This document shows, piece after piece, positions 42,340-55,232 of a DNA stretch of 64,000 nt. Every line of letters begins with the position of its first letter. The stretch's first letter is position 1. Under the pieces are notes generated by a model. That model saw nothing but the letters and a program-made list of their open reading frames with translations. It was not told the origin of the DNA and did no database searches. The position numbers were made by a program, and so were the translations under genes. The DNA comes from Cladopsammia gracilis (Eukaryota; Cnidaria; Anthozoa; Scleractinia; Dendrophylliidae), in assembly GCA_022457155.1 (NCBI GenBank), contig JAJGOT010000193.1, forward strand, positions 567,001-631,000, written 5' to 3'.

Positions 42340-43465
42340 ATGAGTGTTCAAATGACCAGGTCACGGCCTGGAAGTGTAGTTTGTCAAGATTACCACTTCG
42401 CTTATGTGTTTCACCGGCGAGCAAACGTGGAGTAATCATTCATCGCTTGATTAGGAGACTCAAGGAAATTGTCACACACACACACACACACAAAGGTGCT
42501 GCTTCAGGCCGCATTAAGATTTGCTCGTGTAATTTTGTGTAACAAACCGGGAGGCAAGTTGCAGACGGCGTAGACCACAGAATCTAAATCTAAATTGATA
42601 ACCGTATCAATCTCCCATGCGGGATATATATGATACAGGAGTATGACCAGAAGTCTTAGTCATATATGTAGTAGTGGCTGGTGTTAATAATCCTTGAAAT
42701 GTTTAAATTAGATAGGCCATTTTTAAATGACTGGGTTGAGGTTGCTGCTACACTTCTTGCAGAATTTAAAACGTATGTTTTGAGAATCGAGTTTAAAAGA
42801 AAGACAGCTCGACAGACAGCAATACTTAGTTATTTTCAATCGAAAATTAGGAAGAGTTCTCTCTAGAGACATTTCATAAGATGCAAGTTGTAATTTGCGT
42901 TCGTCATCGTTGATAATCGATGATAACATGCTTTAGTTTTGAAGAGCTGCTTTAGTTTAAACCTTTAATACTTCCAAGCTCGAACTACTGATTCCCTTTA
43001 CAATTGCCATTTGTTTCCTTTGGTGTGAGCTGTAAGAATTCGGTGGCATATAAAGACATCTTCCCTTAGTTTATGGTAGTATATTCTCGTCTCCCACCGG
43101 CTAAGCACTGTGTAGATCAACAAGAAATTATATGTTGGTCATTCGCACTTGGAGAGAACAAAACTGAATGATGTTGACGTGGTCGGAAAAACCAGCAAAT
43201 AAGATAGATTGCTCTGCTTGACCTACCATGGTATTCGCCGTCACTAATAAAAATGAAATAATAAACCAAAAGAGCAATTAACTTGAAATTAATTCTTACT
43301 TTGGTTTTAAGGAACATTAGAAGAACTTTTCAGGCTCCCCGGGACCGTCTATATTGTTCGAGTCAGCGAAATGTTCTAGTTATCGAGGCAGGTTCTACCA
43401 TAAATAAAATGTTCTTCAACCGTATTAATCGTATATAGCGTATTTACTCGAATTAACACTTATTT

Positions 43466-45125
43466 TAAGTGCGTCGAATGTCTACAAAAGACGTGATGTC
43501 CTATTCTTCTCGCTCTTTACAGAGCGTTTTGTCAACAAATTCGTGTGCGGCAAGATTTTCATTTTGACTCGTTAGATTCGCAATGGTCAGAGTACGATGG
43601 CAAAAACATTTTCCGCAGAACATGGTTTTCAGTTAAAAGCTTTACCAAATAGCGAGCGCGATGCGCGGGTCACTCACTTGTTCGTTACGCTTTTTTACTC
43701 GCGCTCTTTACAGAACTTTAATATGGCGGACGACTGAAGAGTTTTTTAAGTTATTTTAAGTGCGTCGAATGTCTACAAAAGACGTGATGTCCTATTCTTC
43801 TTGCTCTTCACAGAGCGTTTTGTCAACAAATTCGTGTGCGGCAAGATTTTCATTTTAACTCGATAGATTCGAAATGGTCAGAGTACGATGGCAAAAACAT
43901 TTTCCGCAGAACGTGGTTATCAGTTAAATGCGTTGCCAAATAGCGAGCGTGAATCACGGGTCACACGCTTGTACATTGCGCTTTGTTTCTCGTGCTCTTT
44001 ACAAAGCGTTTTGCAGTCTAGATCTGGACGCGCTCTTTTACTCGATCGAGTACCGCCAAAGTACTTATTTTTTTGTTATGGAGTAAAACATACACCTTGT
44101 TTCGCCATCTTGCCCCATTTTCTTTGTAATTTGGCTCTTTTGTCAGACGAAAGCTTTTCAAATTAAGCGCTCTGGACCGTAAGGTCCCGGATATGTCGCG
44201 GCATTCTCGGCGATGACACTTTGTGATGCCAGTCATGGAGTAGCGTGCACCCCTAGGACACTTTGTGATGCCAGTCATGGAGTAGCGTGCACCCCCCACA
44301 GGACACTTTGCGATGCTAGTCATGGAGTAGTGTACCACCCCCCCAGGACACTTTGTGATGCCGGTCATGGAGTAGCGTGCATCCGCCCAGGACACTTTGT
44401 GATTCCAGTCATGGAGTAGCGAGCACCCCCAGGACACTTTGTGATGTCAGTTATGGAGTAGCGTACCACCCCCAGGACACTTTGTGATGCCAGTCATGAA
44501 GTAGCGTGCACATCCCCCCCCCCCCACTCCCCCCCAGGCATCGCCCGGTATGCCATTGCCTTGCAGTTTGTTGTTTATCTTTGTTCATTTTTTGGCTGAT
44601 TAGGTCTTTCGTAGATCCTACGTATCGTTTACAGCATTATCGTTTGCGGTCCTTTGCAGAGTTTAGTTCTATTGCCATTGTCTTTAGCGACATGTACTTA
44701 CAGTGCCCAGTTTCTCGATGCGCAGCATTATTATTTGCATATACAGAACCAGTCGGTTGTAATTGGTCAACAGATTAAGCTTTGGGAATACTCTAGTCTC
44801 TTGGCAGATTCAACTGCTGTTAATTACACGGTTTGATGCGTGATGTAAATCCCAAGGTGTGATAAAGTTAACAATCGTGCTGTAATTAAAGGCGGGTCGC
44901 GCTCTTTTCAAAGCATTTTGTCAACAAATTCGTGTGCGGCAAGATTTTATTATTATTTTTTTTTTTGGAGTCTTTAGATTCGCAATGATTAGAACGCGAT
45001 GGCAAAAACATTTTCCACAGAACATGGTTTTCAGTTAAAAGCGTTGCCAAGCGCGCGCGAGCGCGAGCGCGATACGCGGGTCACTCGCTTGTTCGTTACG
45101 CTTCTTTACTCGCGCTCTTTACAGA
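43466..45125. repeat. Triplicated segment
   Basis: Copies at about 43466-43735, 43755-44035 and 44900-45125 share CAGAGCGTTTTGTCAACAAA, TTCGTGTGCGGCAAGATTTT and GATGGCAAAAACATTTTCC. The third copy starts later and is more diverged. Short frames inside each copy are similar but broken. Confidence 0.8.
44213..44515. repeat. Minisatellite, ~40-46 bp unit, seven copies
   Basis: Unit contains GGACACTTTGTGATGCCAGT and CATGGAGTAGCGTGCA, followed by a variable C run. It is inserted between copies two and three of the triplicated segment. Confidence 0.9.
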
Positions 45126-46524
45126 ACTTTTACAGGGTGTTTCAAAAGTTCGTTCCGATTTGTTTTCTTCTGTCGTTTCATTATTTATTTAAACTACCTC
45201 TTTATAAATTAGGTATACTATTTTTTGCTTACTTTTCATTCGATCATTCAAATTGTTAGTAACGAGAATGCCCACCTTTATTTTTAATGACATTTTCTAA
45301 GTGCCTGGGCATAGAATGTGCGAGTTCCTTTTACTGCGCCTTTCAATAACATGCGGAATTTGAAATTCAAATCTCCACCATCAGTTGCGTTATTCCCTGG
45401 CGCCAATCATAATTATACGAAAGCCAACGGACCATGTAAAAAGAAACGAACAAAATGGATCGAAATCTGCCAATCATAATGCACGGACGTGACCTTTTGA
45501 TCACATTGAAGTGAAGATCTGTTTCCTGAGAGGTAAGCTTAGATGATTGACGGCAGTGTAAAACGCAACTGTTGGTGGAAATTTGAATTTCAAATTCCGC
45601 ATGTTATTGAAAGGCGCAGTAGCGTGTCAAGAGTCACATTTCTCCATGCAAAGCGTAGTCGCGTTTTCAGCTCTTTCATCGTTTTGGGGGCTGGATCTTC
45701 CTCCAGATGTTTTCAATGGGATTGAGATCAGAAGAGTTCGCTGGTCAGCCATCCTTGGCTATAAACTGTTCTCAACCTGAGGGGAATACTCGCTGGCTTC
45801 CGGAAGTCCGGGATCCGGCTGTAACAGCAGATAGTATCTCAGAGACATAGAATAGACATCGTTATGTCCAACGGAGTTTATTCCACTTGCACTCCAGAAT
45901 CTCACCCAGAGTATACCGGCAACTCGACCGGGGGCATAGCCCCACTGGACGTATTCCAACTCACGTCCTACAAAGCACTTGTATTAACCTAACGCACAAT
46001 ATGAATTACATCACAACTAAAAAAAGCCTTGTAAGAAAACATAAACATTTCAAAAATCCTATTGGATGAGACTAAAAGCAAGCTTTGCAACGTGAATTAC
46101 TTTCAAACTAAATATAACGCAGGTACTAACAACTTTTGCAGGTTCTTGCACTTTACAGCTAAGATAGGGCGAGAATAGTTTACGCTACCCACAACAGAAG
46201 GTGTTATGGTTATCGTAATGGAAAACTGAAAGAAAATAATTCTACGTTGGATCTTGACATGTTTTTACACAGTGAAACTAAATAACAATAATTTCTGTTA
46301 TCATTCGATGCATTTTTTCCTTCCTTTTTATTGGCCGAGAATAATTCTGCTTATGCGCACAAAGTTGTTTTGCTGAGAAAAATTCTGCTCATGCGCACAA
46401 AGTTGTTTTGCTACGAATTGTTCTGCTGCCGTCCTCTACAATGGCAGCCCGATTTCTGCTCTGTTTTAGCAGTTATGAATAAATATTTAATTGAAAAAGA
46501 ATCTTGGTGATCGAATGATAAAAC

Positions 46525-46664
46525 AATTATTGAACTCGGCTATCGCAAAATATCGTGATTTGTCAGTGCCTCGCAGGTCAATTATTCGCCTTCGCCTTCG
46601 GCAAATAGTTGATCTGCTCTCTACTGACAAATTACGATATTTTGCTCAACCTCGTCCAATAATT
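46525..46664. mobile_element. Fold-back element
   Basis: Arms AATTATTGAACTCGGCTATC and its near inverse, centred on TTCGCCTTCGCCTTCGGC. Confidence 0.65.
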
Positions 46665-47226
46665 GATAATTATCACACTTTCCTTTAGAACTATTTGTTT
46701 TTAAGTATTTTACAAAATGAAATTTGGGATTTTTCTTGAGTCTTGATTTTTGGCACTCTTGGGAGTGAAAGAGTTTAATAACATGACAAAACGTGCATTT
46801 GTAGGTTGACCCTTTCGCTGGTTGACATTATTTTAACCGGCCCAACAACTGAAATCCCGCCCTATCACCGCCCCATCAATACGGCCACCTCGTTACTGCG
46901 ACTTTAACTTTTCATGCAAGCATTTTCTTACGTGGAAGAAGGCCCTATTAAATTGGCCCCACTGTATTCGCAAAATGGAAAGATTACACCAGAGAGCCAA
47001 GGGTTCTGCCAATTTTGAAGTGCCGCTTTTTGAGGTAACTGACATTTGTTTCGGGTGGCGGTTAAAATCCAAGTTGAGGGAAAACGATCGTTGTTATTAA
47101 TTATGCATATAATGCAACACCACTGGTCTGAACAGTGATTAATTTTGTGCTGATTTGTAAACGAAATATTTCCAAAACTTCAGTACACTGACGTTTACAT
47201 TCAGTGAATTAACGGAGGGAGTAAAA

Positions 47227-50200
47227 ATGGACAGGAAGATTATTTATGTGTTCTATTTGTTGACGTTTGCGGCTATAGTAAGCCTATGTGAAGGTAAGGA
47301 CTGCGTTTCACTGTTATCATCGTAAAATGTAAGGAAAGTGCTATTCCTTACTCAATTTTTTTTGTGTCGGCTAAATGGTTAACTAACTTGCCTGGTCTCT
47401 TAAACGTTCACCTTGAGTTCATGCCCTTTTAATTTGCAAAGTACTGCTTTTTTTAGTTGAATAAAATGGGATGAAAGTTCTGCTCACAAGCCTTTAAAAA
47501 CATTTAAAAAAACTTTAAGTAAGGATCCCATTTTTGAAATTTGCTCGACGTTTGGCAGAGGAGTGAATGGTTAAAGTTACCTCCTTAGTTAATTACCCTT
47601 GACGAGTGAATTGAACGTGATTTATATTAAGATACGCGGTTTTCTATTTCCTCTCCACGAGACGCGTATCCCAACATCGCCGATTTCCTTAAGGACGTTC
47701 GCGCAATATCTTCTAACATTGATTTTTTTTTATTAAACGTTTGCTACAGCTAGATAACGAGTTACAAGTGTCGAAAATGCAAAAATTTGATGGGTCGCCG
47801 ACTTCGTTTCGGAGATCATGAGATATCTGAAAGACCACCCTAATTTTGAAAAATCGGTCTTCCTTATTCGATACGACCCAAATGTCTGTTGGTCTAAAAA
47901 TATTACAAATAAATCTCTAGAACGAAAATTTTTATGCCAAATTTTATTTGGGTGGACCTATTAAGAAAATTAAATCAACTGGTGACGTCCTTTAAAAGTA
48001 AACCGAATTTTTAAACAACAGCATTGTTGGCGGGATTCGATGTTGCGTGGGTAGAAAAATGGGAAAATTTTAAACTTCCAACATTGATTCTCTGTTTATT
48101 TGTTAACAATCTGTCGAAATTTAGAAAAGAAAATTGTCTAGCCAAAAGATAGTAGGGGTCACCGACCATCCAAGCGAGTTAAATTTAAACAAAGTTAACG
48201 CAACGGCAACCATCCCTTTATGTGTTCATTGGTTGATTCATGGTCACATGACATCTTACAAACAAACTGTTTCCCGCCAAAACGTCAGAGGGTAACAGTG
48301 CACTGTTGTCCGCTAGCGCACGTGATCAGACCGTGACAAAAGGTGGCATGATTTAGATGATAAGAGCGGTTTTCAATTGAGTATCGAAAGTAATTTGGTG
48401 ACTGCTTTGGTTTTGCATTGCTACGCTTTTTGATTGGCTAAAAAATCTCGCGCCATTTTCTCAACCAATCAGAGGTAAAACCAAAACCAGTCGTGACTTG
48501 CTCGCACGCGTTTTCCCGCGCTTGGCGCCGGCGACATGTATTTGCTACGAGTTCTGATTGGTTAATTGGATTGTCTGCGTCTGTTGTGATTGGTCAGAGT
48601 GATTACTGAGAGATAACTTTGGTTTTGGTTTTACCGCTACACTCAATAGGTTTTATTTGCATATGAATGAAAACTCATTTTCATATGAAAGGTTTCGCAC
48701 CTAGCCTCGCTTTGATAGAGAGGCTAAAGGCAACTCGGAAATGTCCTATTGAAAACCGCTGTATAATGCGATTGATGTTTACCTCCTGCACGCGGCGCGT
48801 TTTTCAAACTGTGTTTTTCCACGACGAAAAAAACAATTTAACAAATCACTTTATGTTTGATCCTTCGTCTCGGGAAACTGTTTCCCTCGGGACCAGTCAT
48901 TAAATGTTTATTACCAAAATCAAAATATTTCATATTAATATTTTGAAGGAAACGTTCTCCCAAGCCTCATACAAAAGTATCAATATAATAATATTTTGAA
49001 ATACTTTAGATAAAGAGCCAGCCTCCATAGAAAATGCGGAGAAAATCTTTAAAGACACCAGGACTCAGGGATTTTTTTACAGGAACATTCCATCGGATGA
49101 GTGTAAGTATACTGAAAATTTCGAATTTTAGCCCTTTCGAAAACATGCCCTCCCAAAAATATGGCGCCCGAATCTCAGACACTTACAAAACTACATCCGA
49201 ATATAAGGCCTCCCAAACATAAGCCCATAGGCCTTTATCACGCCCCCCCCCCCCCCCCCCCCCATTTTGTATAAAAACGAAAGATTTTTGCCCGCCCAAC
49301 CTCGTTTTCAACTTTTTCACTGCGAGGCTGGGCGGGCAAAAACAAAGCATTTTGTTCTCCGGAGAGTCAACATGGAACATGGCCGCCACGTGATAAAAGC
49401 CTATTGTGATAAATGTTCGAATCCATACATCTTATTCGATGTTTAACAAATAACATGCGCGGATATTTTGCGAGTTGCGTAGGGAAAATATGCCACTTGC
49501 AACTAGTAAAGTGTCCGCGCGTATTATCTGGCAAAACACCAAATACTAAAGCCTGCCGCACACTTGAGGAAAGTGCTGAGCAAAATTCCTCGCGAGGCAG
49601 TTAGATCAGCTGCTCCCTCAAATGTGCGCTGGAGTTTTTGTGAGTTTTTCGAATCGCGAGGTCGTGAGGCAAATATCTGTCGTGTTTGATATTTTTTGCC
49701 TCACGAGACAAATTCCTCATCGTGTACGGGCGCAGCAAGAATCTGGCTGAGCCAAATTAATCGATTAGCCAATAAAAATTGCATGGCGAGCTCACGCGAT
49801 TTCAAGCTCGACATTCAAATGGCGGACAGGAGTGTAGTTAACGAAGCTATCCCAGAGGATAAACTTGTCGAGTTCTATGCAGCCTTGTATGTTGCATGTT
49901 TACTGTATTAAAATCTAATAAGATGCTAAATTGAAATTATATCCTAAGAATATTCTAAAAAAGTGGATATTAAAACTTTGTTATATTGCAGTTATACAAA
50001 TGTAATATTACATTTTGTATACCCTGAGTGGACCACAAACAAACGGATAAGAAGAGCTGCGAGAAGTTCTAACATCTCGTCGTTTGAATGTCGAGCTTGA
50101 AATCGCGTGAGCTCGCCGTGCAATTTTATTGGCTAATCGATTAATTTGACTCAGCCAGATTCTCGCGGCGCCCGCACACGATGAGGAATTTGTCTCACGA

Positions 50201-53200
50201 GGCAAAAAAGTATCAAACGCGACAGATATTTGCCTCACGATCTCGCGAGGCGAAAAACTCACAAAAATTCCAGCGCACACTTGAGGAAACAGCTGAGCTA
50301 ACTACCTCGCGAGGAATTTTGCTCAGCACTTTGCTCAAATGTGCGGCAGGCTTAAGGGATTTATTATTCCACTTCACTTTCTACTTGTTGTACCAGGACC
50401 TATTTTTTCAGTTAGAGTATTTATATTGCAACTATCTCTGTCTGCGTATGGCGCGGATTTTACAGTGTGATATGCTCGCGTAATTTGCGTGTTCTCTTGC
50501 TCTTATATGGTAAAATGACACAACAGTGAAATGAAATGTTTGGAACTTATCTGTATCTTTGGGTTCTTTATGAGACGATTGCAGTTTAAGTTACTGTTAA
50601 ATTAAAGCGTGTTATGCATTTTTTGACGATGTTTATGTTGTTTTGTTATGTTCAGAAAGTTTTAATTGTGCCCTTCAACTACAAGTCTTCCCCATTTTTA
50701 AGCGAAGAATTCCTCCAATAAGCTCCCGTCGAAAAATAAACCCTCTTCAAAAGTAAGCCGATCAAAATTCCTTTGAAGAAATGTAACCTAGACATTTTAT
50801 TCGACTACAGTCAACTCTCTCTTAACGGACACCTCTTAAGACGGACCCCTGGTGTTGGTCCCTGCTGTTTTTCAGTCATTTTACTGTAACTTAACTCTCT
50901 ATAAGACGAACACCTCTCTAAGACAGACAACGGACACTTGAGAAGTGCTTTTTTAGTGAAAAATATTTCAAAACGGAAGTGTGGGTACTAAATATGAACA
51001 TAAACGAGTCCATTTTTCTAATATTATTTTTGTTGTAAACGACTTTAAACAAACTTAAAACAGACGTGTATTCATTGTGCATAGGTTCAGCAGTTTATTA
51101 TCTCAAAATTACTGGTGTCACGTTACCTTGACTCTATAAGCCGGACACCTCTTTAAGACGGACAGTTGGCTGGGACGGTGTCCGTTTGAGCGAGAGTTGA
51201 CTGTAAATAAGCACAGGATGACCAACTACGCCTACCGAGGTCAAATGGCGGCGTGTGTAGGCAAATAGCAGATCATCACGTGACCATACAATATCCTTAT
51301 AGGGATCGTTCCTTGAAGTAGTAAAAATCAAGGTGTCACTGGATCTGATGTGGTCGTTTCTCATCGCCATCTTGAATACTGAGACCCTGAAGACGACATA
51401 GGCATTTGACATCACAGGTTTCATTCTAGTATTTGTTGGATTGTTTTACATATATACAAGATACTCATCAGTTTATTTTGATATTTTTAACAGCCCTCGA
51501 CTATTCAGCCAAAAAAGTTTTTTTAAACGATTTTCTGACGCCTCGCCATTTACGAAATCCAAGGAATTATTTGAAGGACTGGAAAACTATTTTTACCGAC
51601 GAGGATGTTCCCACAGGACTGGAGCATGATAGGAATGCAATATTGAGGGGGCTTAAACAACCCGCTGATATGACGGTATAATAAAACGTTTCTTACTTAA
51701 TACTCTTCATCCCCCTCTCCCCCCCCCTCCCCCCTCCCCCCGCGAGACACAAAGCCACGGTATTACAGTTAACTCTCTGGCTTAAAGCGGGCACACCTGT
51801 AAGGCGGACACCTCGCCACTATAAAAGGGGACATCAGCGGTTGGGCGGTCCCAGCCGAGTTTCACTTGTTTATCTGTAACTAAACTCTCTATAAGGGGGA
51901 CACCTCTCTAAGAAGGAGAGCGCTTGAGCTGGTTTTCAGTGTGTTCGGGCTTAAAGGGACACTGTCACCTAGTTTTAGTATCACCTTTAAAAGCCAAAAA
52001 AACATATTTGTTTCAATGGAAACCTTAAAACAATGGTTCAGTTTTGTTAACAAATACTCTACCAGTGCACAAAAACAAGTATTTGTTATTTCTTGGCTGC
52101 GGATGACCAGGATGGAAATGGATTGCAACTTGAAAAAATTGGCCAATTTTTTCAAGTTCCTCCCAAAAGTCGTTGAAAAATCGCAGAAAAGCTTATTATG
52201 GTTTGTTCTTCCTTGAAGAAATCGCTTGATATTATCTTCTTGGTGTTCTAAAAGCAATTATATGTTTGAGCAAATGTACTTTGTCATAAATTTAGTGTAT
52301 TTTGACCAAAACACAGCAAAATCTGTGTGACAGTGCCCCTTTAAAGAGAGTTTTCTGCATAACAATTGTTACAGAGCTCTTCCTCTGTTACGCATGCCCG
52401 AAAGCAAGAAGTTGCGCGGTCAAGAAAGTTTATAACGCTCTGAGACCGAGAATAAGTGCTGAAGGATATAAATAAACGCATGTGTTTACTTTAAAAATTT
52501 TGATAAAAAAGCTCTGCTAAACTTGTCATTGTTCCAAGCCTTTGAAATTAACCTGGCTGACTGAAGATGGATAGTGGGGCTAGTTCCTAAGGAAAGAAAA
52601 CAAAGGAAGCAAACGCAAGGGCCCTTTAGCTGTAACAAAACCTACACGTAACACAGGGCTAATATTTTTTCACGAAAGATCTCGAAGGTTTAATTCGTTT
52701 ATCCGCGCTTTGATTGGCTTGAATCGACTGAGTTAAACTGTAAAGCGCAGTTGAAAATATACACATGAAAACTTCGCTATGGTAAATGCATTAGCATCAC
52801 CACAAGAGATAATGAGGTAAGAGAGCAGATCTTTTTATCGTGATCTTGCATTAACATTAATCGGCCTCCCTTTTCCCCTTCTTTTAGGCATTTCTGTACA
52901 TGAACCAGCTGTTGAACCGCAATGGCGATGAAGCGAAAGCTGAGAATGCCTTTAAAAACGTATTCGCCACTGGTAAAAACAACAGAGTAAGTGCTTGTAA
53001 AAGAATACATTAGCCGATCGTTTTTGTCTTTTGTAAATAGAAGATTTTTCAATGGAGTGTCAAAATTAATTTCGTGATTGCTTTGGTTTTCCATTGCTAC
53101 GGCTCGTGATTGGCTAAGAAATCACGCGCCACTTTTTCAACCAATCAGAAGTAAAACCAAAACCAATTGTGACTTGTTCCACGCGTTTTCCCGCGCTTGG

Positions 53201-53918
53201 CGCTGGCTGCATGTTTTGCTTTGTGTTCTGATTGGTTCATTGGTTTGTCTGTGCCGTTCTGATTGGTCAGCGTGTTGGTTTTTCGACACTTTTGCAATAA
53301 GAGCTACTTTAACCCCAGAGTTTGGAGTTAAATTTGAAGTTAAAATAACCCCTCTAAATGAACTCCAAAAATTCCGATTTCGCCGTAAATCGTTTAAGCC
53401 CTATTACTTTATTCTCTCGAGGTGTGCTTTTGTGGAGAAAAGTGGACAAAACTAACAACACTGTGTGTAGAAGGGGTGGAGGAGGGTTATCGCTAGGTTG
53501 CTGCACGCCACTGAAAACCGAAGCATAGCCGGCTGTTCCTTATAGTCTGAAGCGGTGTGAAAGTAAACTTCGAGCGGAATGAAAGGCGATGGGCTTACGT
53601 CAGCGGTCGCGATCTGCTTCACGCGCGGTCTTTTCGCGTTCCAATGTACTGTACCCGTCGAAAGCCTCGAACAGGCGACACGATCTCAACACCAACAGCT
53701 TTGAATTACAAGACTCATTTTCCGACACCTTATTTTTTCAGTTAGCGGAGTACGCTTTGGGTGATGGAAAAAATGTGCACGGCACTATGGTGGCAGCCGA
53801 GACTAAAAAAGACAAAAATAAGACCAGGAAAGGAGCCTATCTTGTGTTCATGGAAAGCATTAAATCTCTAGAGAAAGAGTACAAGGAAACGACGCAGGAC
53901 AAGAAAAAGTCGGAATAA
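47227..53918 (+). CDS. Secreted, cysteine-free 174-residue protein of unknown family
   Basis: Exons 47227-47293, 51494-51675, 52888-52986 and 53742-53918 (stop TAA), all GT-AG with matching phases (1, 0, 0). Exon 1 is a signal peptide: M-D-R-K, then a hydrophobic run I-I-Y-V-F-Y-L-L-T-F-A-A-I-V, then S-L-C-E-A. The mature ~150 residues contain no cysteine. They are helical and charged, with D-Y-S-A-K-K at the start, W-K-T-I-F-T-D-E-D in the middle and a Lys/Glu-rich end K-K-K-S-E. An AATAAA lies at 53966-53971, 48 bp after the stop. I recognise no domain. The gene converges with the mosaic matrix-like gene on the other strand. It could be a soluble extracellular or matrix protein. Function unknown. 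Confidence 0.75.
48363..48762. mobile_element. MITE family 1, long copy nested in another repeat
   Basis: Ends AGAGCGGTTTTCAATTGAGT and CTATTGAAAACCGCT. It interrupts a copy of the composite repeat of 22567-22932, whose left part is at 48228-48362 and right part at 48780-48905. It lies in intron 1 of the unknown secreted gene. Confidence 0.65.
49550..50352. mobile_element. PIF/Harbinger-like element with ~270-bp inverted repeats
   Basis: TAA at 49547-49549 and 50353-50355. Ends AGCCTGCCGCACACTTGAG and the inverse of AGCCTGCCGCACATTTGAG. Long inverted repeats run inward to about 49815 and 50075. An ATG at 49819 starts M-A-D-R-S-V-V-N-E, 30 codons that resemble the first exon of a MADF/Myb-like protein. 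The rest is missing. Confidence 0.75.
50808..51203. mobile_element. TA-flanked MITE, CAGTCAACTCTC ends
   Basis: 396 bp with CAGTCAACTCTC and GAGAGTTGACTG at the ends and TA on both sides. Internal ACGGACACCTCT-like repeats. A partial relative lies at about 51768-51950 and is interrupted by the next TTAA element. Confidence 0.8.
51955..52340. mobile_element. TTAA-flanked MITE, family 2, copy 2
   Basis: 386 bp between TTAA at 51951-51954 and 52341-52344. Ends AGGGACACTGTCA and TGACAGTGCCCCT. Similar over its full length to 9902-10283. Confidence 0.85.
53047..53300. repeat. Dispersed repeat, family 1
   Basis: Contains TGATTGCTTTGGTTTTCCAT, CACGCGCCACTTTTTCAACC and GTTTTCCCGCGCTTGGCGC. Its edges are diverged. 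It lies in intron 3 of the unknown secreted gene. Confidence 0.7.
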
Positions 53919-55232
53919 AACAGCAATTGAAATATCTCTGGATGTATTTATCTACTTGAGGCCTTAATAAAATCAAATCACTAGAAGAACTACAAATGAT
54001 ATTCTCTTTGTTCCTCTATTACAGGAAAAAAACCTGAGTTTCTTTTTTTGTTTCCTTTGGTATTTCAAGATATCGATAACTTTAAATGTGTTAATGTCGA
54101 CCGGCTCACCTCGTCTTACGGTTTAAACTTGGTCTTATGACCCCCAATGCAAGAAAACATACCAAAATTCACAGAGAAATTTGACGTATTTTGTAATGAA
54201 ACTGTTTATTTAACTTTTCAGTAGGAGCAATAATTATGTCATTTACAATCAATAAACGCTAGCGCTCTTAAAGTAAGATATAAGTATATAGAATATTAGT
54301 AACTTCAAACAACAATAATTCTTAAGGCTCCGCTTATAGAGCAAAACTCAAAGAAAATGTACACAAGAATACCAACAAAAATCTAGGAACTCTAACAAAA
54401 TTGACAACAGTTCGAGCGTTTTTAGTGTCCAGACTAACTATTCTGACATTACAGAGGCGGCTGCTTGCCCTAGATTATTGACGCACAATACCGCATAATC
54501 CAATATGGCGCTTAAACAACGGAACTGCTCCAAACCTCGTGGCCCGTGGCTTTTTTTTTTGCTCATTATATTTTTCATCGGATATAATTTGATACCACCC
54601 ATCATATTTTGTTTTAAAACAAGTCTTGCAATAACAAAGAAAAAGTGTACATAAAAAGGAAAGCGTTTTGAAACTCTTTGACTTAAAGGCTTTTCAAAAC
54701 CCACTCCCTGTAGAAATACACAAAGGAGAATTCAAGACCGCAAGCTTAAAATAGGGCACAATATCGAGGAAGCGCATACCCCTTGCACGCGTCCTCGAAG
54801 TGCACCCTTTTCTAACCCGCGCTTGCTATGCAGGCCTCTTGGCGGCTTGGTGTAAAGCATTGCGGATCAGTAAGGTGAAGTCGCCTCACCGTGTTACCTT
54901 AACTCGCCCTTTTTCCTATATTTTCAGTAAACAAAGTAAATATAGCAGCCAACAAAGCAGTGTATTTTCCCTTTTTAGAAAACATATTAAGCTACTTTCT
55001 ATTCTAATTCATGCATCACGTTATGAAAGCACCACTTCCACTCAAGCAATTTTTGACACTAGTCGATCCTTTGATTAAAATTTAGCACAAAATTTTACGA
55101 AGGATCGATTTTGGTTAATATTCCAACTAAAAACAGTTTTTTGGGGGTTTGTGTGCCTTTTTAGCTAGCCAATAAAACTGCAACTGTCGTTTAATGCTTC
55201 CATAACTTGTCCATGATAATTAAAACAGAGCT

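Larger units (their letters stand above)
42340..47226. other. KCTD9 3' flank and intergenic repeats
   Basis: No protein gene is supported here. An AATAAA-containing stretch near 43402 could serve KCTD9, and a short (CA)n tract lies at 42474-42491. 43.4-45.1 kb holds a triplicated segment and a minisatellite. 45.13-45.62 kb holds a sequence starting CAGGGTGTTTCAAAAGTTCG, with a ~55-bp inverted pair at about 45335-45390 and 45561-45617. A fold-back lies at 46525-46664. Confidence 0.6.

Noticed and set aside
43888..44166. Plus-strand frame starting M-A-K-T-F-S
   Set aside because: It recurs in the triplicated repeat with different breaks and has no recognisable domain.
45140..45960. Possible mariner transposase remnant beside CAGGGTGTTTCAAAAGTTCG
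   Set aside because: The edge resembles some mariner ends, but no catalytic motif or second terminus could be found.
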